A stretch of 64,000 nucleotides of DNA. Source: Intestinimonas timonensis (GTDB lineage Bacteria; Bacillota; Clostridia; Oscillospirales; Oscillospiraceae). The DNA is taken from contig NZ_LR130816.1 of NCBI RefSeq assembly GCF_900626145.1, positions 62,001 to 126,000 on the forward strand. Reading direction: 5' to 3'. The notes beneath the pieces are model-generated. The model saw only the letters and a program-made list of their open reading frames with translations, ran no database searches and was not told the origin of the DNA. Shown one piece after another: positions 25,548-31,963 of the stretch (position 1 is its first letter; each line of letters starts with the position of its first letter). Made by a program: the position numbers and the translations under genes.

Positions 25548-26183
25548 ATGAGAACAACGAGCAATCAGAAATATGAAATCACGGAGATCTCGCACGAAAA
25601 GTATCCCTTTCTTCATCGTATCCGGGCACTCCGAGATATGAGTGCGGAGGTCAGAGCCGGTGATTTAGGTGGCTTCGTGGAGAGCGAGAGCAACCTTTCC
25701 TTTGAGCCGGACGATACCGCATGGATCTTTGACGATGCCATTGCCTGCAATGACGCCTATGTTGACAAGGGGGCTGTTCTGCGCGGAGAGGCGGTCGTCT
25801 GCGACAACGCTTATATCTCTATGGGCGCTGTCCTTTCCGGCCATGCGCGGGTAGAGGACAATGCCTATATACGCGGCGCTGTACTCAGCGCCTCTGCCAG
25901 GGCCTCCGGTTTTTCCATGATCCTCAATGACAAGGATACCATGGGCGTTCCCATTCTGTCCGGCCACTGCGCGGTCTATGGTAAAGTATCCGGGGATGTG
26001 CGTCTGACAGGCAGCGCATTGGTGATCAGCGGTGAGGAAATCCGCAACGATACACTGGACACCCTGGTGATCAGCGGGAAAAACCGTTCTGTGATCCGGG
26101 ATTCGTCCCGAGACGAACTGGCTCCTCAACAGCCAGCTCCTTCTCCCACCAAGAAACAGAAAGGCTGTGAGATGAGCAGATGA
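25548..26183 (+). CDS. Left-handed beta-helix-like repeat protein
   Basis: This is a 211-residue protein whose middle (about 40-165) consists of short hexapeptide-like turns: DDAIACNDAYVDKGAVLRGEA, then DNAYISMGAVLSGHARVEDN without the first three residues of that motif, and so on. This is typical of parallel beta-helix or polymer-forming proteins of phage and ICE origin. The tail is Pro/Lys-rich. The ATG at 25548 directly abuts the AAGGAG at 25542-25547, so an ACG at 25557 (nine bases away) is a serious alternative start. It couples to the DUF4406 gene by ATGA. Confidence 0.62.
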   Translation: MRTTSNQKYEITEISHEKYPFLHRIRALRDMSAEVRAGDLGGFVESESNLSFEPDDTAWIFDDAIACNDAYVDKGAVLRGEAVVCDNAYISMGAVLSGHARVEDNAYIRGAVLSASARASGFSMILNDKDTMGVPILSGHCAVYGKVSGDVRLTGSALVISGEEIRNDTLDTLVISGKNRSVIRDSSRDELAPQQPAPSPTKKQKGCEMSR

Positions 26184-26959
26184 GCAACTTTTTTGAGCAG
26201 GAACTCCGTAAACTGTTTGCGGACGGGGCTGTAATCCATGATCCGGTCTTTGTAGGCCGTGCTTGCCTGGGTGGCTTGGACAGAAACCGTCAGGTGAGGG
26301 CTGAATTTGTTACACTGGGCCATGCGGATCACTATGCAGCTCTTCGTCTGACGCTGCTGGACAGCAATCAGGGTGTGGTGGACAAGCTGACTCTTCGGTT
26401 CAAGGATGTATGGGGAAAACAGAAGATCCCCAACAACCCCTACCTGCGGGATGGCGTTGATCCGCATATTTGGGTAGATGGTGACCGGATCGATTGGTAT
26501 GCCTACCATCCCTCCCAGGAGGACTACCGGCAGCTCCGGCGAATGGCCAGCGACTATGTGGAGACTTTTCGCATTCAAGTCCCGGCAAAAGACCACGGGC
26601 CCAAATTGGTGTACATCTGCGCGCCCCTCCGAGGTGAGGTAGAGAAAAACATTGAGTTCGCCAGACAGAAAGCCCAGGAAGTCTTTCAGGCGGGCGACAT
26701 CCCAGTCTGCCCCCATCTCATGTTCCCACCCATCGCAGATCCGGGCGATCCGGTGCAGGATCAGGCCGCACGGGAGATGGGCCTTCGGCTGGTAGAAAAG
26801 TGCCAGCAGGTCAATGTCTATGGACCGGTCACGGAAGGGATGTGGGCGGAGATCCATCGCGCCAATAAACTGGATATCCCAGTGGTAACCGATTTGAAAA
26901 CGAAGGGACGTACTTCGCCCAGAAGAAAGAAAAGCGCCAAGCGCGAGGAGGTCAAATGA
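26180..26959 (+). CDS. DUF6329-DUF4406 fusion, nucleoside deoxyribosyltransferase-like
   Basis: This 259-residue protein has two parts. The N-terminal half (about 1-130) is a DUF6329-like domain with HADHYAALRLTLLD and PYLRDGVDPHIW. The C-terminal half (about 140-245) begins LVYICAPLRGEVEKNIEFA and has PVCPHLMFPPIADPGD and VYGPVTEGMWAEI, the DUF4406/nucleoside 2-deoxyribosyltransferase-like fold that cleaves or exchanges N-glycosidic bonds in relatives. The tail is Lys/Arg-rich. It is coupled to both neighbours by four-base overlaps. The enzymatic role is inferred from fold only. Confidence 0.75.
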   Translation: MSNFFEQELRKLFADGAVIHDPVFVGRACLGGLDRNRQVRAEFVTLGHADHYAALRLTLLDSNQGVVDKLTLRFKDVWGKQKIPNNPYLRDGVDPHIWVDGDRIDWYAYHPSQEDYRQLRRMASDYVETFRIQVPAKDHGPKLVYICAPLRGEVEKNIEFARQKAQEVFQAGDIPVCPHLMFPPIADPGDPVQDQAAREMGLRLVEKCQQVNVYGPVTEGMWAEIHRANKLDIPVVTDLKTKGRTSPRRKKSAKREEVK

Positions 26960-27549
26960 TCCGAGAAAAGACCACGGAGGACTTGCGGCACATGACCGAT
27001 GAGGAGGGGCTGATCCTCCAGGGCTGCGGCGGCGACCTTCTGGAATGGGTGGATGGCATCAACGAGCTGCTTACTCAGGAAGGAATCCTGCTGAATGGCA
27101 CCAAATTTGAACATGCGGCCACATTCCAGCACGACGGTCTCACAAACCTGCTGTTCTCTTTTGAGGGGGTTCAGCTGAATGTAGGAAAGCTTGCGATGTG
27201 GCGGATTCAGACACACAGCCAGTTCGGCGGTACTTGGCTGTCCGACTATGTACCCAACCGGCTGGGTGGTTTCCTGGATCAGCCGAACCAGCAGGTGCGA
27301 GCGAAACCGTACTGTTCGCTGATTGAACAAGACGGTAACATCTTCAACCTGATGGGGGCAGCGTCCAGAACCCTCCGGGAGCATGGCATGGGTGACCAGG
27401 CCAAAGAGATGTGCGACCGCATCACCGGAGGGAATTGCCACAGTTACCATGAGGCGCTGTGTATCATCAGCGAATATGTGGAGACGGAACTGTCCGCGCT
27501 CCAAGATCAATCCAAAGGAAAGAAGGAGAAACATGCCTATGAGCGATAA
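26956..27549 (+). CDS. Hypothetical ICE protein
   Basis: This 197-residue soluble protein has an acidic N-terminal part (LLEWVDGINELLTQEGILL), a middle part rich in aromatic residues (IQTHSQFGGTWLSDYVPNRL) and a helical C-terminus. I recognise the same gene type from Clostridial ICEs but no function. It overlaps the DUF4406 gene (ATGA) and the methyltransferase (17 bases), so all three are co-translated. Confidence 0.6.
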   Translation: MIREKTTEDLRHMTDEEGLILQGCGGDLLEWVDGINELLTQEGILLNGTKFEHAATFQHDGLTNLLFSFEGVQLNVGKLAMWRIQTHSQFGGTWLSDYVPNRLGGFLDQPNQQVRAKPYCSLIEQDGNIFNLMGAASRTLREHGMGDQAKEMCDRITGGNCHSYHEALCIISEYVETELSALQDQSKGKKEKHAYER

Positions 27550-28282
27550 CATCACTGCGATTCATCCCAGCTGGGAGATCATCCACGGCGACGCACTGAA
27601 GGTCCTGCGCGAGTTTGCCCCTAATACCTTCGATGCGGTCATCACCGATCCCCCCTATGCCTCTGGGGGCCGGACCCAGGCGGAGAAAAACAAGTCCACC
27701 GACAAGAAATATTCCAGCATGGGGGAAAGCGCACCCCCTCCCTTTGACGGCGACTCCAAGGATCAGCGATCCTGGACCCGCTGGGCCGCTGAATGGCTCT
27801 ATGACGCCCGCAAGGTCTGTAAACCCGGTGCCCCTGTGTGCATGTTTATCGACTGGCGGCAGCTCCCCGCAGCCACTGATGCGCTCCAGTGGGCGGGGTG
27901 GATCTGGCGCGGTACCGCTGTCTGGGACAAAGGCAACAGCCGTCCCCAGAAGGGCCGTTTCCGCCAGCAGGCTGAGTACATTGTCTGGGGTTCCAACGGG
28001 GATATGCCTATCAGCAGACCTGTCCCCTGTCTGCCCGGCGTATTCAAGTATGGCAATCCCCAGAACCGCATCCACCTGACGGAAAAGCCCTTGCAGCTCA
28101 TGCGGGATGTGGTGAAGATCACCGAGCCGGGCGGACATATTCTGGACCCCTTTGCCGGTTCCGGCAGCACGGTGCTGGCTGCCGTGCTGGAGGGTTACTC
28201 CGCCACCGGCATTGAGGTTACGGATGCCTATGCCGCCCTGTCCAAGGAACGGATTGAGCGGGAACTGGCCCAGGGTGTGTGA
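27533..28282 (+). CDS. DNA methyltransferase, N6-adenine/N4-cytosine beta class
   Basis: This 249-residue enzyme has the catalytic motif IV DAVITDPPYASGG near residue 38 and the SAM-binding motif I LDPFAGSGSTVLAAVLEG near residue 205. This DPPY-before-FxGxG order marks the beta class. RIHLTEKPLQLMRDVV precedes motif I as usual (motif X). The ATG at 27533 follows AAGGAG; a second ATG at 27539 is possible. No restriction partner is adjacent, so it is an orphan methylase closing the enzyme operon; a terminator follows at 28339. Confidence 0.88.
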   Translation: MPMSDNITAIHPSWEIIHGDALKVLREFAPNTFDAVITDPPYASGGRTQAEKNKSTDKKYSSMGESAPPPFDGDSKDQRSWTRWAAEWLYDARKVCKPGAPVCMFIDWRQLPAATDALQWAGWIWRGTAVWDKGNSRPQKGRFRQQAEYIVWGSNGDMPISRPVPCLPGVFKYGNPQNRIHLTEKPLQLMRDVVKITEPGGHILDPFAGSGSTVLAAVLEGYSATGIEVTDAYAALSKERIERELAQGV

Positions 28283-28338
28283 CGGTGTACTGTCTGCCGA
28301 TTGTCCTTGATGAGTTTTCTGGTAGTATATTGTAGTTT

Positions 28339-28377
28339 GGGCAGGGTGTCGCATTAGACACCCTGCCCGGATTTTTT
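28339..28377 (+). terminator. Terminator of the cargo enzyme operon
   Basis: Perfect stem GGGCAGGGTGTC / GACACCCTGCCC with loop GCATTA, followed by GGATTTTTT. Confidence 0.9.
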
Positions 28378-28463
28378 AACCTTCAGGGTGCTAACATAGA
28401 CACCTTTGTGTGGAGATAATCATGTCAGAGGAATATTGAGCATTCCAGCCTGCAAGGTAGGCG

Positions 28464-28499
28464 TCACCGCTCTGGTCCAGAGCGGTGATTTTTCTTTTC
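28464..28499 (+). terminator. Second terminator upstream of oriT candidate
   Basis: Stem TCACCGCTCTG / CAGAGCGGTGA with a three-base loop and TTTTTCTTTT behind it. No gene lies between it and the first terminator, so it may end a short untranslated transcript or simply insulate the transfer region. Confidence 0.75.
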
Positions 28500-28554
28500 C
28501 ATGGAGCTGGCAGGCTCTGCCCGCCATGATCATAATCCACTTACCGCTTGAAAA

Positions 28555-28707
28555 TAGGCCCCGCTTCGGCGGGGCCTAACCAACGCCGCCTGGGGCGGCG
28601 TTGGGCAAGCATAGCGCAAATGTACATTTTGCGCGCTTGCAGGGGAAACCCCTGACCCCAATGCCGCCTGCGGGCGGAAGGTTTGCGGCAGAACCGCAGA
28701 AAGGAGG
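28555..28707 (+). other. Candidate origin of transfer (oriT), hairpin array
   Basis: Five hairpins follow each other just before mobC: TAGGCCCCGC/GCGGGGCCTA (28555-28578), CCAACGCCGC/GCGGCGTTGG (28580-28604), GCAAGC-GCGCAAA/TTTGCGC-GCTTGC (28605-28640), AGGGG/CCCCT (28641-28653) and CCGCC/GGCGG (28664-28677). Inverted repeats next to mobC and relaxase genes are the usual mark of oriT. The nick position cannot be read by eye. Confidence 0.6.
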
Positions 28708-28712
28708 CACGC

Positions 28713-29030
28713 TTGGGGCTCTCAAAAGAAAAACACCATCTGCACATTGAGCTGACGGCGGAGCAGTATCAGCAGCTCTGCCGTCAGGCCAAACTCTGCG
28801 GGCTGTGTAAACGGGCTTATATCGTCCGGCTCATCGACGGGACTCCGATCCGGGCCAGACCCTCCCAGGATATCAAGGACCTCCGCACGGAGATCCATCA
28901 CATCGGCAATAACATCAACCAGATCGCCCGCAGCGTCAATGCCGGTATCGCCACGGCAGAGGATGCCAGGCGTGGACTGTTCCTGCTGGATAAAGTCTAT
29001 GAGTTGATGTACCAGGTGGCCAATCCGTAA
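28713..29030 (+). CDS. mobC: MobC-like relaxosome accessory protein
   Basis: This 105-residue protein has an RHH-type N-terminal half (HHLHIELTAEQYQQLCRQA) and the MobC signature IKDLRTEIHHIGNNINQIAR. MobC helps open the DNA at oriT and assists relaxase loading. The TTG start at 28713 has AAGGAGG five bases upstream; a GTG further upstream would lie within the hairpin array. The stop overlaps the relaxase ATG by one base. Confidence 0.85.
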   Translation: MGLSKEKHHLHIELTAEQYQQLCRQAKLCGLCKRAYIVRLIDGTPIRARPSQDIKDLRTEIHHIGNNINQIARSVNAGIATAEDARRGLFLLDKVYELMYQVANP

Positions 29031-30436
29031 TGGCTGTCACCAAAATTCTGGCTCGGAAAGGTCGGTTGGATATTGGGATCGACTATATCCTGAACGGCGA
29101 TAAGACGGAGCAGAAGATCCTCACCGCCCATCAGGGCTGTGAGCCAGGCCGGGAATGCCGTCAGATGCTGGAGACGAAACGGGACACCGAAAACATGGGG
29201 GGCGTCCAGTATTACCATATTGTCCAGTCCTTCAAGCCCGGTGAAATCTCTCCCGAGCTGGCTCTGGAAATTGCCAAGACTTTCGTTGCGGAGCATCTGG
29301 ACGGTTACGAGGCGGTAATTGCCACCCATGTGGATCGGGGGCATATCCATTCGCACATTGTGTTCAACTCTGTGAACGCGGACACCGGCGAGAAATATCA
29401 TAGCAATGCCAGAAGCTATTACTGCCAGATCCGGGCCATCTCAGACCGGCTGTGCCGGGAGCACGGCCTCTCTGTGATCCTATCCGGAGAGACCTCCAAA
29501 TCCATGAGCTATGTGGAGTGTCTGCGTCAATCCAAGGGTCAACCTACCTTTCGCTCCATGCTGGAGGCGGATCTCCAGGAGTCCATTGAGGACGCCAATG
29601 ACCTGGGACACTTCTTCCTGCTCATGGAGCACAAGGGCTACGAGATCCGCCACGGAAACCGTCTGGGATTCCGTCTGCGGGGGCAGGAGCGGTTTCAGTA
29701 TCCAGGCAGAAAAAATGCCGCATTCACAGAGGACGGTATCCGTGCCGCCATCCTGGGCAATTTGGAGAAAATCGAGACAGGTCAACGGGCCGCATTTTCT
29801 GACAGGCCCATGTTTCGTCCCTACCGCAGACACCCCAAATACACGGGCTTTTTGGCCCTGTACGTTCATTATCTCTACCTGCTGGGAAAAATCGAACAGC
29901 GACAGTATCCCCCCAGGATGACGCCGCACCTGCGGCAGGAAGTCATGAAATTTGAGCAGTACCGGACACAGTTTGCTTTCCTGCGAGAGAACAACATTTC
30001 CACCACTGACGAAATGACCGCCTATCAAAGCCGCACAGAGGAAACACTGGCCGATCTGATGAAGCAGCGCACCATCCTCAATGTGCGCAAAAAGAAGCGG
30101 CAGGCGCTGTACGACGCCCTGGCGGATGTGGAGGCCCTGGCACCGGCCAAGGTATGCTATGAGAAGGGGCTGTCCGGCATGGAGGAAGAGTTTGCCCGCT
30201 ACATGCAAGCCGTGCGCCTATTGGAACGGTGCGGCGTCCCCTCTGAGCATCTGACACAAGAAAAAACGGAGGTGTATAACCAGCTTGCCGAGCTAAACCG
30301 GCAGATTCGCGCAGAACGCAAAAAGCTGGACTTGTGCCGGGAAATCCAGACGGCAAGTAAGCAGATGGAAGAAGATATCCGCAAAACCAAAACAAGAGGA
30401 AAAGAGGTGGAACACGATGAACATCGGAGGCGGTGA
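29030..30436 (+). CDS. Relaxase/mobilisation nuclease (MOBP-like)
   Basis: This 468-residue protein has an N-terminal relaxase domain. VQYYHIVQSFKPGEI is motif II-like, THVDRGHIHSHIVFNSVN is the HxxxxHxH metal-binding motif III (about residue 103-117), and a Tyr early in the protein (IGIDYILNG) is the candidate nicking residue. The C-terminal half (about 310-460) is helical and highly charged. It cuts oriT and pilots the transferred strand. It is tightly coupled to mobC upstream and overlaps the PcfB gene by 20 bases. Confidence 0.9.
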   Translation: MAVTKILARKGRLDIGIDYILNGDKTEQKILTAHQGCEPGRECRQMLETKRDTENMGGVQYYHIVQSFKPGEISPELALEIAKTFVAEHLDGYEAVIATHVDRGHIHSHIVFNSVNADTGEKYHSNARSYYCQIRAISDRLCREHGLSVILSGETSKSMSYVECLRQSKGQPTFRSMLEADLQESIEDANDLGHFFLLMEHKGYEIRHGNRLGFRLRGQERFQYPGRKNAAFTEDGIRAAILGNLEKIETGQRAAFSDRPMFRPYRRHPKYTGFLALYVHYLYLLGKIEQRQYPPRMTPHLRQEVMKFEQYRTQFAFLRENNISTTDEMTAYQSRTEETLADLMKQRTILNVRKKKRQALYDALADVEALAPAKVCYEKGLSGMEEEFARYMQAVRLLERCGVPSEHLTQEKTEVYNQLAELNRQIRAERKKLDLCREIQTASKQMEEDIRKTKTRGKEVEHDEHRRR

Positions 30437-31064
30437 GGCTGCCGACCAGATGGTCCGCATGATGTTGACCGGCACAGAAGTGACAGTTCGGTTGGGTGCA
30501 TCTGCTCTCAAAAATCTACTGGCCATCACGCTGGCTTTGGCAAAGCACCACAAGACCCTATCCGGAAAGGTCAACATGGGAAAAATGCTCCGGGAAACAC
30601 GGGATATCCGAATGTTCCCCATGTCGCCGGAACAGTATCAGGCATTCAAGCAGAGAGCGGTCAAACAGAAGATCCTGTTTTCTGTCATCCGGGATTCAGA
30701 TGGGCGGGGCAAGGTGGTAGATGTGGCCATGCCAGTCACAGAGCTGGAGCGAGCCAATCTCATTTTTGAGCGCATCCGATACCTTCCGCAGGATCGCCAG
30801 AGTACACCAGCCAAGGAGCAAGCCCCCATGCGGGATTCCGTGATCCGGGAGGAAAGAACGCCAAAAAAAGAGTCTCGGTCGGAGTTCGACTTGGCCGGTA
30901 TCAGCGGCAGCTCCAGTATCTCCAAGAGCGAAATCAGTACGGAGACGACTCATGAGCGCCCCTCTGTTCTGGCACAGCTGAAGGGATACCGGGAACAGCT
31001 AAATCGGCAGCACAAAGCGGCTCCGGCCAGAAGCAAACAAAAAGGACGCCCCAAGCAGAGATAA
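30417..31064 (+). CDS. PcfB family (DUF3801) conjugation protein
   Basis: This 215-residue protein has the PcfB/DUF3801 core (TVRLGASALKNLLAITLALA, then RMFPMSPEQYQAFKQRAVK) and a basic, probably disordered C-terminus ending KQKGRPKQR. In Enterococcus pCF10 PcfB binds the coupling ATPase PcfC and relaxase, so here it probably links the relaxosome to the VirD4 protein encoded at 31964. It starts within the end of the relaxase gene. Confidence 0.85.
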   Translation: MNIGGGEAADQMVRMMLTGTEVTVRLGASALKNLLAITLALAKHHKTLSGKVNMGKMLRETRDIRMFPMSPEQYQAFKQRAVKQKILFSVIRDSDGRGKVVDVAMPVTELERANLIFERIRYLPQDRQSTPAKEQAPMRDSVIREERTPKKESRSEFDLAGISGSSSISKSEISTETTHERPSVLAQLKGYREQLNRQHKAAPARSKQKGRPKQR

Positions 31065-31069
31065 TGCCC

Positions 31070-31294
31070 CTACTGTTGGGGAGTATGTTCACACTCACAA
31101 TCGATTACAAACAAGTCATTTGGTGTGCAGTTTAGCAATAAACACAGGGTTTCAATTCGCTCCAATTTGATAGACTGAGTTTCATTGTTCACCATGCGGT
31201 TGAAATTCTGATAGCTCATTCCAAGTTGCTTATAGAGCCAATATTTTGTCCTGCCCTGTTTCTCCAGCAATGCCAACACATTTAGTTTTACCAT
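31070..31294 (-). CDS. Cro/C1-type HTH regulator (YozG-like)
   Basis: This 74-residue protein starts MVKLNVLALLEKQGRTKYWL and has the helix-turn-helix LYKQLGMSYQNFNRMVNNE, ending with TLCLLLNCTPNDLFVID, the usual XRE/YozG layout. It is transcribed away from the SLOG gene. The shared 114-base region carries two inverted repeats (31307-31334 and 31352-31393), which are probable operators for this protein. It interrupts the otherwise co-linear transfer genes. Confidence 0.82.
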   Translation of the reverse strand: MVKLNVLALLEKQGRTKYWLYKQLGMSYQNFNRMVNNETQSIKLERIETLCLLLNCTPNDLFVIDCECEHTPQQ

Positions 31295-31306
31295 ATCTCA
31301 TGCTCC

Positions 31307-31334
31307 TATTATCTAATGTTGTAGTTAGATAATA
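31307..31334. promoter_or_regulatory. Inverted repeat, candidate operator
   Basis: Perfect 10-bp arms TATTATCTAA and TTAGATAATA, 8-base spacer. It lies 13 bases upstream of the HTH gene start, where its own -10 region should be, so autoregulation is likely. Confidence 0.6.
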
Positions 31335-31351
31335 TGGAATTGCCCACCTAA

Positions 31352-31393
31352 AGGTATAGACTATTACATTGGATAATGTTATAGTCTATACCT
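31352..31393. promoter_or_regulatory. 42-base near-perfect palindrome before the SLOG gene
   Basis: Arms AGGTATAGACTATTACATT and AATGTTATAGTCTATACCT (18 of 19 pairs) flank GGAT. It ends directly at the AAGGAGG ribosome site of the SLOG gene. It may be an operator for the divergent HTH protein or a translation-blocking hairpin. A TTGCCC (31340) - 16 - TATTAC (31362) promoter overlaps it. Confidence 0.6.
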
Positions 31394-31408
31394 AAGGAGG
31401 AGTGGTTT

Positions 31409-31897
31409 ATGCATGAGCAAGAACTACGGCAGCACCGTTGCTGCTTTACGGGACACAGGCCAGAAAAGCTGAAAATTCCCGAAGAACAGCTATGTGTACA
31501 ATTAGGACTGGAAATCGACCGAGCGATAGAAGATGGGTTTACTACATTTATTTCAGGTATGGCAAAGGGGGTAGATATTTGCGCGGCAGAGCTGGTTCTT
31601 AAACGCAGAGTATCAGATAACCGACTGAAGCTGATCTGCGCACTTCCGTATGAAAATTTTGGGCTTCATTGGAGTGCGTCTTGGACTAGTCGTTATGTGG
31701 AGGTGATACGGCACGCAGATATGGTGCGCTGCATTAGTAGGGAGTTCTCCTATTCCGCATACCATCGCCGCAATGAATGGATGGTAGATCACTCCGGACG
31801 GGTGATTGCGGTCTATACGGGTGAGAGCGGCGGAACCAGAAATACCATCGCTTATGCCAAACAACAGCACATTCCGTGTGTTATCATCACACCATAA
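31409..31897 (+). CDS. SLOG-domain protein (DUF1273/YpsA-like)
   Basis: This 162-residue Rossmann-like protein has RCCFTGHRPEKL, FISGMAKGVDICAAE and LKLICALPYENF, which identify the DUF1273 branch of the SLOG superfamily. SLOG domains bind nucleotide-derived ligands and occur in stress and conflict systems. AAGGAGG precedes the ATG. It stands as a one-gene unit between an operator palindrome and a terminator, divergent from an HTH regulator, so it is probably expressed conditionally. Confidence 0.83.
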   Translation: MHEQELRQHRCCFTGHRPEKLKIPEEQLCVQLGLEIDRAIEDGFTTFISGMAKGVDICAAELVLKRRVSDNRLKLICALPYENFGLHWSASWTSRYVEVIRHADMVRCISREFSYSAYHRRNEWMVDHSGRVIAVYTGESGGTRNTIAYAKQQHIPCVIITP

Positions 31898-31901
31898 ATA
31901 G

Positions 31902-31943
31902 GGGGACTCAGCAGACGAATCCATCTGCTGAGTCCCCTGTGTT
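31902..31943 (+). terminator. Terminator after the SLOG gene
   Basis: Stem GGGGACTCAGCAGA / TCTGCTGAGTCCCC, 8-base loop, followed by TGTGTTTTG. It shares the GGGGACTCA core with the hairpin at 16484. Confidence 0.75.
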
Positions 31944-31963
31944 TTGTCTGGAGGTGAGTTTTC

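Larger units (their letters stand above)
28283..28712. other. Gene-free region between cargo operon and transfer genes
   Basis: These 430 bases contain no credible gene. They hold two Rho-independent terminators (28339 and 28464) and an array of five hairpins (28555-28677) that ends at the mobC ribosome site and is described separately as an oriT candidate. Confidence 0.7.
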
